The position numbers were made by a program, and so were the translations under genes. The notes below the pieces were generated by a model. It did not search any database. It had not been told where the DNA came from and saw only the letters and a list, made by a program, of their open reading frames with translations. 10,594 nucleotides of DNA from Candidatus Poseidoniaceae archaeon (GTDB lineage Archaea > Thermoplasmatota > Poseidoniia > Poseidoniales > Poseidoniaceae). The stretch spans positions 1 through 10,594 of the forward strand of contig DUKK01000220.1 in assembly GCA_013329355.1 (NCBI GenBank), in the 5' to 3' direction. Shown here piece by piece: positions 1 through 6,457 of the stretch (within the stretch, counting starts at the first letter, position 1; each line of letters starts with the position of its first letter).

Positions 1-370
1 GGGCAAGTTCTCGCACGTAATCATAGGCTTTCTGCCCCAGTAATTCAACCAACCTCGATTGCGACATAGGTTGATGATAGGCAATTAGCGAGGCTGCCTT
101 TAGAAGTTTTTTTGGTAACTCTGTCTTGGCTTCTTTCGGTAGATGTTCAGCAATATCTGGCTTTACTTCTATTGCCCAGCGATCACCAACTTCAGCAATT
201 TGTAAAGCTCCACCCCGACGCCTCTTCAAGGTAGACCTTAATGAATACAAACAATCTAACATCTCATCCTCATCATACCCTAGAGAATCACAAAGTTCGG
301 TAACCGACATCGACCTGCCTGCACCGAATAGTGTTGCTTCAAGTAATGTATCTAACTGTAACTCTGACAT
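1..370 (-). CDS. scpB: ScpB, segregation and condensation protein B (partial, C-terminus beyond left edge)
   Basis: ScpB is the winged-helix subunit of the SMC-ScpAB condensin. It dimerises and binds the kleisin ScpA, modulating SMC on the chromosome. Translating the minus strand from the ATG at 370-368 gives 123 open codons up to the window edge. The start LDTLLEATLFGAG matches the family's first helix (typically IEALLFxxGEP). A first winged helix follows to about residue 75, including LQIAEVGDRWAIEVKPD at 57-73, where the family usually has L..V.GGYRL.TKPEY. The second winged helix begins with KAASLIAYHQPMSQSRLVEL (91-110), close to the family's LAIIAYKQPITRAEIE. The usual length is about 180-220 residues, so roughly 60-100 are missing off the edge. 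It lies 12 bp downstream of the scpA stop, so co-transcription is very likely. Only a weak GGAT element precedes the start, so translation may be coupled to scpA. The family call is strong; the start is fairly secure. Confidence 0.9.
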   Translation of the reverse strand, partial: MSELQLDTLLEATLFGAGRSMSVTELCDSLGYDEDEMLDCLYSLRSTLKRRRGGALQIAEVGDRWAIEVKPDIAEHLPKEAKTELPKKLLKAASLIAYHQPMSQSRLVELLGQKAYDYVRELA

Positions 371-382
371 GTAATCAAATCC

Positions 383-1588
383 TTACTCTACCAACCAGTC
401 ATGGCCCTCTAGGGCTTTACTATCTTGTAAAGCCAATTCTTGTTCTCTAGCAGCCCGTTCTTTTTCTTCCCTTAATCGCAGTTTCTCGGCCCGTTTCTTA
501 GCAAATTGAACAGAGCCAGTTTCCTCTGTATTGTTTGCTTCTGATTGCAATCGCTTGTTTTCCTCGATTCGTCGGTTAACCTCATCAAATTCGGCAATAT
601 TTGGCCACAAATCCTCCAGCATAATATCCCCGTATGGAACTTCATCTTGACTAATAAGTGCAAACCCTCGGTGGGTGAGAAATAGGCTAGCAATGAATGA
701 CGCAACCTTTGCTTCCTCGCCATAACCATCGACCTCAGTGCCGTTTTCTTGCTCCAATATCAACCCTAACTCTCCAATGACGTCAATTACTCTAACTTTG
801 GGTGAACCGTGCTTGTTGCATGTTCGCCTAAGTGCAGTCCAGCAGCGAAATATGTCCCCTTCGAGGTCCTCGTTATGCATTCTACCACCGACATTACTCA
901 GGTATTCACCCAGTTCAGCCTGATGAGCAAGCCGGTTTGCTTCCCTGATTTTTAGCTCCTCTGCGTCATCTGCCGCATCTTTGAACGCTGAAAGTAACTC
1001 ACCCAGAGTAACAGGTCGTCCCTCATCACGTCTTATCCTCTCATCGAATAGGGATGGCAGTATTTCGTCAGCCTCGCCATGAAGAATCGATGCTGTAAAG
1101 AGGTAATCTTGGTCGTCATAATCCGATTCCCAACCAAAATCTAGTTCATCTTCCCATTCGTCCTCATAGTCCATATTTTGGACCCTATCAAACAACACGA
1201 TAGCCTGCTGATTTAGTACCTCCCAGGCCATTCTAATCAACCTCCCACATGCAGGCAGATTGAGTTTACTGGCTTCTAAGCGTACTCTTTTGGTAAAGAC
1301 TTTCAAAAATGTCGACAAATCAACATCCCAAGGATTCAGTTCTTGGTCTTTGACCAAAGACAACACTAAAGCCACAGAGCGATCAAATGGGTCCACAAGT
1401 GACTGGTACTCAGATTCTTCCGCCTCCACTACCGGCATTATGCGCTCAGCAAATTTTGCGGCTGTTTCGGATTCTTCCCCTGATTCCAGTAATTGGTTAA
1501 TGATATCTTGTCTCAGAAACCACTTATCCAAAACTGATTGTTTTGTTGTCAAGTAATCACCTTCAGTTGTCTTCACCGTGTTCGTCAC
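383..1588 (-). CDS. scpA: ScpA, kleisin subunit of SMC condensin, enlarged
   Basis: ScpA is the kleisin that links the two SMC heads: its N-terminal domain binds the SMC neck and its C-terminal winged helix binds the cap of the other head. The N-terminal kleisin motif is at 66-135 (DPFDRSVALVLSLVKDQELN, then PWDVDLSTFL), corresponding to the family's F.GPLDLLL.LI....LDIWDI. The C-terminal winged helix is at about 245-330 (FRCWTALRR, then VIDVIGELGLILEQ). At 401 residues it is clearly longer than typical ScpA (about 230-280). Extras are a ~60-residue N-terminal leader, an acidic Asp/Glu/Trp linker at 139-162, and a Lys/Arg/Glu-rich predicted helix at 337-385. The start is ambiguous. GTG at 1588 lies inside smc and is preceded by GAGGTAAT. 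TTG at 1552 lies just after the smc stop, is preceded by AGGTGAT, and would give 389 residues. The partners smc upstream and scpB downstream support the role. Confidence 0.93.
   Translation of the reverse strand: MTNTVKTTEGDYLTTKQSVLDKWFLRQDIINQLLESGEESETAAKFAERIMPVVEAEESEYQSLVDPFDRSVALVLSLVKDQELNPWDVDLSTFLKVFTKRVRLEASKLNLPACGRLIRMAWEVLNQQAIVLFDRVQNMDYEDEWEDELDFGWESDYDDQDYLFTASILHGEADEILPSLFDERIRRDEGRPVTLGELLSAFKDAADDAEELKIREANRLAHQAELGEYLSNVGGRMHNEDLEGDIFRCWTALRRTCNKHGSPKVRVIDVIGELGLILEQENGTEVDGYGEEAKVASFIASLFLTHRGFALISQDEVPYGDIMLEDLWPNIAEFDEVNRRIEENKRLQSEANNTEETGSVQFAKKRAEKLRLREEKERAAREQELALQDSKALEGHDWLVE
1556..1562 (-). promoter_or_regulatory. Strong Shine-Dalgarno AGGTGAT before a TTG alternative scpA start
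   Basis: Directly after the smc TGA (1565-1563) the minus strand reads AGGTGAT, then TAC, then TTG at 1552-1550, in frame with scpA at codon 13. AGGTGAT is a near-perfect complement of the archaeal/bacterial 16S 3' end (anti-SD AUCACCUCC) at normal spacing. This makes TTG 1552 a serious rival to the GTG at 1588 and suggests reinitiation after smc termination. The assignment is inferred from sequence only. Confidence 0.5.
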
Positions 1589-4500
1589 TGTGGATTACCT
1601 CTACCGCTTCAGCGAGCTCATCACCATCTATAGAACGTATTGCATCAGCAACCTCTCTTCGTTCTTCAATGTCCTCTGTCAACTCATTAGCTCGCTCAAT
1701 TAGGCCTGAGATTGGGCGCTCAACTCCGTCGTCCTCATCCTCAATGAAATTTAGTAGACCGCCGAGGGTTTTAGGTGGCGGTAACGGTTCTGGTACAGTT
1801 GGCATATCCGTATTGGCGTCAATCTGCTTTTCAAGTGCTATAGCGCTAATTCTTTCATCCAGTGGATTATCCTTAGCTGATTCTATCTCACTAAGCTGAA
1901 TTGCCCGCTCCCGGTCGAAATCAACTATTCTTCTGCTGCAACCATCACCACCATGAGTTATTCCTATGTGATGGTCTGCCAAGCGCAGGGAGACTTTACG
2001 AAGAGTCACCATCAGGAACTGGGCTTGTTTGCTGCGCTTTCGACACATTTCAGCGATGCGCTCAGCATTTATCGCGTCAAGATTTTGATCGACTTCGTCA
2101 AAGTAGTAAAATGGACTTGGATCGTAATCTTGAATTGCAAAAATCAGGGCTAATGCAGCCATTGATTGCTCGCCACCAGAGAGTTGTAAACGATTGACTT
2201 TTGATGACTTTCCTTTCGGTTTAGCCCAAAGTTCAAGACCCCCTTTGAACGGATAATCTGGATTTTCAAGGTAAAGCTCACCTTTACCTCCATCGCTCAG
2301 AAGCTCGTATGATTTCTTGAAGTTTTCATTTACCTTAGTCAAAACCTTAAGCAGCTTAGCTTTCCTTTGGGACTCTAGTTTTTCAGTGATGTCAACCAAG
2401 TTTGCTCGCCTAGTTTGTAATTGCTTAAACTCAACTTTCATCGAATCCAATCGCTCTTCGCACTCAGCATATTGATCTATAGCAAGCATATTTACTGGAC
2501 CATGCTTCTCCATGGCTCGTTCAAGGGTCCTGACTCGCTTCTCAGCATCACCAACAGAAGGCAAACTTACTTCAATAGGGGCTGGTTCAATAAAATTAGC
2601 TTGCATATCAACCAATAATTCATTGATTACAATCTCTTTACTTAGTATTGAACGCCCAAGCTCGTCCCCTAGGCGACGCCTTGATTGTGCATCTGTTGAC
2701 TTTTGCGTCAACTCAGTTCGGAGGCTCGCACGCTCATCAACTAGGACCAATCTTTCATCCTCAAGTCCCTTGTTCTCCTCTAACAATTGGGTTCTCTCAT
2801 CCTCCCTGTCTTTGAGTTCAATAGCGTCGGTGGCAACAGCAGCTTGCAAATTATCAATCATGTCGCTGCGAGCAATGATACCAGCATTAAGCGAATTTAT
2901 TCGAGTTGTTAAATCATCGACTCTTTGTTGGAGTAGGCTCTCATGTTCGCTACCATTTTCCAATGCCATTAATGCTTGAGCCATCAAACCCTCGGCATCT
3001 ACCCGTTTAATTTGCGCAGCATGTAACCTATCTTTGAGATGTTCAGGACTAGCCGCTTCCATTTCTTCCCGAGTCGTTTCTATTGTCTTGCTAAAATCTG
3101 CAACAATGGATTGGGCTGAATCTAAATCATCTAATTGAGCGCTGGCTAAGGCCTCCAAATCTGTTAATTTAGCTTCATGTTCTGCCACCTCGCCCAGCGA
3201 CTTGTTGTAGGCAGATTTCGCTTGTTTCAACTCTGAACGCCATTCTTGAGCCTTTACTGCTTGATCACTGTCAGTCAATTCATTGATTTTGGTTCTTAAT
3301 TGCTGTTGTTCTCGCCTCGCATTATGCAATGCAGCAGTAACGGTTTCGGACATCAATTGTAATTTTTCAATTTCGCTTGATAAGCGTTCTATTTCGCTTG
3401 CTCCTTTGATGCCACCACCAAATGATACTGACATCTTACGCTTGGAACCTCCAACCATCGCCCCTCCTGCTTCTGTGACATCGCCTCTAAGAGTTACCAA
3501 TCTGACCCCACCCATATATGACCGAGCGGTGCTCAATGAGTCAACGATTAGGGTATTTCGCAATACGAACTTAATCGCAATATCGATTTTCGGGTTATAA
3601 TCTAACAATTCATGCGCGAAACCAATAACACCCGGCTTTTTTGACACCATCAAGGCCTTGCCAGCGACTCGGTTGTTGGTCAATTTGTTCAATGGCAAAA
3701 ATGTCGCACGCCCTGCTCTTCTCTCTGCCAGCCACCTAATTGCCTTCGCAGCAATTTCATCGTTTTCAACAACGATTGACGTCATTCCTCCACCAATTGC
3801 TGTTGCTAGAGCACTTTCATGAGTAGCATCTATTGGGGCGCAAAGTTCTGCTATTGTTCCAATGATACCGGTTAATTCTCCATTGTCACGCGCCGATATT
3901 ACCGCCGCTGCACCCCCAGCCATACCTTTTGAACCGGAGGAATTCTCCATTTCTGAGCGTAAACGATTTCTCGTCCTCTCAGCCTCTCGTAGTTTAATCT
4001 CAATTAACTGTGACTCTTCAACCAATTTTTCTTCACTTTTTTGAGCAGTGATAAGATCACGTGATAACTTATTGCGGTCTATTCCCGAACCACTACCGGT
4101 TAACTCTTCACCCAGTAGCTCGAGCTCACCAACTGATAATCGGTTCTCCTCAGCCAATTCTTGTGACTTGGCTAATTGTTCGCTTATAAGCTCAGCCTGG
4201 ACGGCAGTTTTATTCACCTCATTTTGAGCAGCAGCCAAGCTTTCACTGGCGAGATTAAGTTCTGCAAGTAATTTGGTTAGTTGCTGTGATAGTATAGCCG
4301 TTTCATCACCCGATGATTCCATTACCTTCTGGACTTCAGACTCCTCCAATTGCGCTTCATCCAGTGATGCTCGGGAATTTTCTAGGTCATCTTTAGCCGA
4401 GGTCAGTGTATTGACAAATTCATCCAGCGCATCTTCAGCGCTTATCAGTTGATTTGTTAATTCAGCAACTTCTAATTGCTCTTCACTGTCCTTAGTTTCA

Positions 4501-5471
4501 GCATCGGCAATCTTGTCTTTATTTGTATCAATTTTGAGATGCAAGTCAAAGATAATTTTGTTCAGCCCTTTACCATCACCGCCAGTCAATTCTTCGATTT
4601 GTTTCTGCAACTCACCGATTTTATCATCGAGGGATAGCAATGTTTTGGACCCCTCCCTTACTTGTATCTCAAGATTGTTCGCTTCCTCAATGTATCTTGT
4701 CTGCTCATTAACTTGATACTCTCTCTCGGCAATCTGGCTCGCATAACTAGCTTGGTAAGAAATGACTCTTGCCTGGTTTAATTCCTCAACCAAATCCTTA
4801 ACTTTCACAGCCAAGTCTTTTTGCTTCTTCAATTCTTTAAGCCGAGCCTTCTGACTATCTTCTAACAATTTGATTCGTTCGATATAATCATCAACACTAT
4901 CTTTTTGTCGATCTGCCTTTCTTATCTCATCATCATATAGTGTGACTCCAGCCACACTATCGAGGACTTTACGACGTTCTTTAGCCGTCATCTTCGCTAA
5001 ACTAGTAACATCCCCTTGCAGAACAATGTTGTAACCGTCGGGCCGTGCATTCGCTGCGCCAAGTATCCTATGGAACGATTTTTGTGAAGAATCTTCCCCA
5101 TTCAATCGGTAGTTGGTTACAACATTGCCGCTTTTTGTTAAGCGGATAGACCGAGACATTCTAACCTCTTCCATGTTTAACGGCAATCGCCTTCGGCCAT
5201 TATCGAGAGTGGGATTAGCGAATACCAATGTTACGCTACAAGCTCTTGCAGCATTGTGATTATTTCCGCCATTAAAAATTAGATCTTTTGAGTTTTGCGC
5301 TCTAATAGTCTTATTTGACCTTGGACCGAGCACAAATTGTATTGCGTCTCCACAATTCGATTTTCCCGAGCCATTAGGTCCAGTGATGGCTGTAAAACCC
5401 CTTTCTAGAGGTATAATCACATCGCCTCTAAACGATTTAAAATTTGATACTTCAAGTGCTTTAAGATACAT
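1563..5471 (-). CDS. smc: SMC, chromosome segregation/condensin ATPase with C-terminal tail
   Basis: Structural maintenance of chromosomes ATPase: a homodimer that entraps and extrudes DNA with ScpA and ScpB. Domains in order are as follows. N-terminal ABC half-head with Walker A GPNGSGKS at 31-38 and Q-loop Q152 (VLQGDVTSLAKM). Ascending coiled coil at about 165-515. Hinge at about 533-685, from IIGTIAELC to the Gly-rich GDVTEAGGAMVGGS. Descending coil at about 690-1045. C-terminal half-head with signature LSGGEQS at 1097-1103, Walker B FYYFDEVD at 1121-1128 (D1125, E1126) and D-loop LDAIN. The head ends near residue 1187. A further ~115 residues, strongly acidic with a Pro patch (PEPLPPP), follow. 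The length of 1302 therefore exceeds the usual ~1150-1190. The ATG at 5471 is preceded by GAGGG at good spacing. It is the first gene of the smc-scpA-scpB set. All catalytic motifs are present, so it should be active. Confidence 0.98.
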   Translation of the reverse strand: MYLKALEVSNFKSFRGDVIIPLERGFTAITGPNGSGKSNCGDAIQFVLGPRSNKTIRAQNSKDLIFNGGNNHNAARACSVTLVFANPTLDNGRRRLPLNMEEVRMSRSIRLTKSGNVVTNYRLNGEDSSQKSFHRILGAANARPDGYNIVLQGDVTSLAKMTAKERRKVLDSVAGVTLYDDEIRKADRQKDSVDDYIERIKLLEDSQKARLKELKKQKDLAVKVKDLVEELNQARVISYQASYASQIAEREYQVNEQTRYIEEANNLEIQVREGSKTLLSLDDKIGELQKQIEELTGGDGKGLNKIIFDLHLKIDTNKDKIADAETKDSEEQLEVAELTNQLISAEDALDEFVNTLTSAKDDLENSRASLDEAQLEESEVQKVMESSGDETAILSQQLTKLLAELNLASESLAAAQNEVNKTAVQAELISEQLAKSQELAEENRLSVGELELLGEELTGSGSGIDRNKLSRDLITAQKSEEKLVEESQLIEIKLREAERTRNRLRSEMENSSGSKGMAGGAAAVISARDNGELTGIIGTIAELCAPIDATHESALATAIGGGMTSIVVENDEIAAKAIRWLAERRAGRATFLPLNKLTNNRVAGKALMVSKKPGVIGFAHELLDYNPKIDIAIKFVLRNTLIVDSLSTARSYMGGVRLVTLRGDVTEAGGAMVGGSKRKMSVSFGGGIKGASEIERLSSEIEKLQLMSETVTAALHNARREQQQLRTKINELTDSDQAVKAQEWRSELKQAKSAYNKSLGEVAEHEAKLTDLEALASAQLDDLDSAQSIVADFSKTIETTREEMEAASPEHLKDRLHAAQIKRVDAEGLMAQALMALENGSEHESLLQQRVDDLTTRINSLNAGIIARSDMIDNLQAAVATDAIELKDREDERTQLLEENKGLEDERLVLVDERASLRTELTQKSTDAQSRRRLGDELGRSILSKEIVINELLVDMQANFIEPAPIEVSLPSVGDAEKRVRTLERAMEKHGPVNMLAIDQYAECEERLDSMKVEFKQLQTRRANLVDITEKLESQRKAKLLKVLTKVNENFKKSYELLSDGGKGELYLENPDYPFKGGLELWAKPKGKSSKVNRLQLSGGEQSMAALALIFAIQDYDPSPFYYFDEVDQNLDAINAERIAEMCRKRSKQAQFLMVTLRKVSLRLADHHIGITHGGDGCSRRIVDFDRERAIQLSEIESAKDNPLDERISAIALEKQIDANTDMPTVPEPLPPPKTLGGLLNFIEDEDDGVERPISGLIERANELTEDIEERREVADAIRSIDGDELAEAVEVIHSDEHGEDN
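1594..1601 (-). promoter_or_regulatory. Shine-Dalgarno GAGGTAAT before the GTG scpA start
   Basis: The minus strand reads GAGGTAAT, then five bases, then GTG at 1588-1586. The site sits within the last codons of smc and matches the anti-SD except for one base (GAGGTGAT expected). It supports the longer ScpA and a 26-bp smc/scpA overlap. Sequence alone does not decide between this and the downstream TTG. Confidence 0.45.
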
Positions 5472-5600
5472 CCCAATCCCTCAAGCGGAAAATAAATCCA
5501 ACCTTAATCCTTTGAGCGGGTCTCTAGGGGTCTTAAAGTATGCTAGTCTTGACCGTTCAATACGTCGATTTTCACAGGATGCAAGTTTCACCGAATACGC
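5472..5600 (-). promoter_or_regulatory. Probable promoter region of the smc-scpA-scpB operon
   Basis: This 129-bp gap between the upstream membrane gene and smc is the largest non-coding stretch in the window. On the minus strand it holds TACTTTAAG (5540-5532), an A/T-rich candidate TATA element that would place a start site near 5508 and a leader of about 35 nt containing the GAGGG ribosome site. A second candidate, TTTATTTT, starts 25 nt before the ATG. The hexamer GGGTCT (plus strand) occurs twice, at 5518-5523 and 5528-5533, one helical turn apart next to the first TATA candidate. I see no clear terminator for the upstream gene, so read-through is also possible. Confidence 0.35.
5478..5482 (-). 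promoter_or_regulatory. Shine-Dalgarno GAGGG of smc
   Basis: The minus strand reads GAGGG followed by six bases and the ATG at 5471-5469, which is normal spacing for a Shine-Dalgarno helix. It supports this ATG as the smc start and a leadered transcript, in contrast to the genes at 6374 and 6458, which show no such site. Confidence 0.6.
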
Positions 5601-6374
5601 CTAAATCGAACCGGAAAAATTACACTTTTTACAACCAGCGCCGTCACAGTATGGACAAGTTGCTTCCACATTTAGAGCAGTATTGCTTTGCATAGTTAAT
5701 TTCGAGTCCCTATGCATTAGTGGTGAGCGGGCTACTCGTTGTTGTTTGGCGCTTAATTTAGATAATGGTTGAGCAACAGTCCCATATTTAGACCGAAATT
5801 TTTCGGCCACAACACGGCGTTTTTCTAGTCTTTTATTGGTCAAATCGATGGCTTCTGCCTCCCAGTATTTCGGACCTCGCATCATGTAAGCACCAATTAT
5901 TGCCATCCCTAACTGAACGGCAAGAGGTGATACATCTAACGGTATTAAAGTGGCAATTCCTTCTGAACTGACAGACTTAGGTAGATACTCAACACGGTCG
6001 AGAATTGCTAAACCGAATAGCGTACAACCTCCAACAAATGCCATTCTTCGGAAGCGTTTTGCCCACCTACCTTGCTGTGGAAACCGAAACTTACCGACAA
6101 ATATCAGAAATAATCCTTCAGCCAATAACAATAGGTCTGCACCGCTCCAGTCCCCTGAGTTACCGAGACAAAAACTATCATTACCCTTGGCTAATTCTGC
6201 TTCAATCTCTGAAACAGCACAGTGAGGTTCGAGCATTTTCAACACGTCTACTTTGGAATTATCAGCTCCCTCAATCAACTCAGGAGCAACCAAACCAAAT
6301 TGGACATTGGCTATTACGAAGATAATCATCAATACACCAATTATTGTAGCGATGTTACGTCGCAACCCCCCCAT
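5601..6374 (-). CDS. Polytopic membrane protein with C-terminal zinc-knuckle, function unknown
   Basis: I do not recognise the family. From the ATG at 6374 it is 257 residues. Predicted membrane helices lie at about 10-30, 80-96, 112-126 and 149-165. The loop after the first helix (31-79) carries two cysteines (C52, C69) and is probably extracytoplasmic. After helix four comes a basic stretch, expected to be cytoplasmic (about 167-225, with KRLEKRR). The tail ends in CPYCDGAGCKKC (C240, C243, C248, C251), a CX2CX4CX2C knuckle like half of a DnaJ-type zinc centre or a small zinc ribbon. The frame also reads upstream to a TTG at 6437 (278 residues). I prefer the ATG because the first 21 extra residues look unconserved and would consume the divergent promoter region. 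No Shine-Dalgarno precedes the ATG, so the mRNA may be leaderless. The position upstream of smc may be coincidental. Confidence 0.82.
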   Translation of the reverse strand: MGGLRRNIATIIGVLMIIFVIANVQFGLVAPELIEGADNSKVDVLKMLEPHCAVSEIEAELAKGNDSFCLGNSGDWSGADLLLLAEGLFLIFVGKFRFPQQGRWAKRFRRMAFVGGCTLFGLAILDRVEYLPKSVSSEGIATLIPLDVSPLAVQLGMAIIGAYMMRGPKYWEAEAIDLTNKRLEKRRVVAEKFRSKYGTVAQPLSKLSAKQQRVARSPLMHRDSKLTMQSNTALNVEATCPYCDGAGCKKCNFSGSI

Positions 6375-6457
6375 GTTTAGCTGACGGTGAATTGATTTGA
6401 TAGTGCTATCGCTCAAACAGTTCAAAAGAGAGTTCAACTTACCCTTACTCGCTCACT
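6375..6457. promoter_or_regulatory. Divergent intergenic region between membrane gene and nadB, with short repeats
   Basis: This 83-bp region must hold promoters for both diverging genes if the ATG at 6374 is the true start of the left gene. It contains a small inverted repeat GATAG-TG-CTATC at 6399-6410. It also has a 7-bp direct repeat AGTTCAA at 6419-6425 and 6431-6437, just upstream of where a leaderless nadB promoter would sit. No Shine-Dalgarno precedes the nadB ATG (6458). I could not identify a convincing TATA box for nadB. The repeats may be a regulator site, but they are short enough to arise by chance. Confidence 0.35.
6395..6402 (-). promoter_or_regulatory. Possible TATA element for the membrane-protein gene
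   Basis: The minus strand reads TATCAAAT, its upstream edge 28 nt before the ATG at 6374. In archaea a TATA box centred about 26 nt upstream of the transcription start would place initiation at or next to this ATG, fitting a leaderless transcript with no Shine-Dalgarno. The match to TTTAWATA is poor, so this is tentative. Confidence 0.25.

Noticed and set aside
126..374. Plus-strand open frame of 82 residues at the left end
   Set aside because: The opposite strand encodes clear ScpB sequence across the same interval, including both winged-helix motifs.
1260..1899. Plus-strand open frames of about 100 residues opposite scpA and the smc tail
   Set aside because: They are Ser-rich antisense translations of acidic coding sequence, lie entirely inside strongly supported genes, and match no family I recognise.
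2512..2979. Plus-strand open frame of 155 residues opposite the smc coiled coil
   Set aside because: It is low-complexity Ser/Arg/Leu sequence, as expected from the reverse complement of Glu/Asp/Leu-rich coiled coil, and is fully covered by smc.
1563..5471. Reading the large coiled-coil ATPase as Rad50, RecN or MukB
   Set aside because: It has an SMC-type hinge with the Gly-rich dimer motif rather than a zinc hook, the LSGGEQS signature with SMC-style Walker B, and a ScpA/ScpB neighbourhood.
5472..5600. Small RNA, tRNA or riboswitch in the largest intergenic gap
   Set aside because: There is no cloverleaf, extended hairpin or T-run; the stretch is better explained as promoter and leader sequence.
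5601..6437. Longer form of the membrane protein starting at TTG 6437
   Set aside because: It would leave only 20 bp for two divergent promoters, uses a rare start codon with a weak ribosome site, and the ATG at 6374 begins right before the first hydrophobic helix. It cannot be fully excluded.
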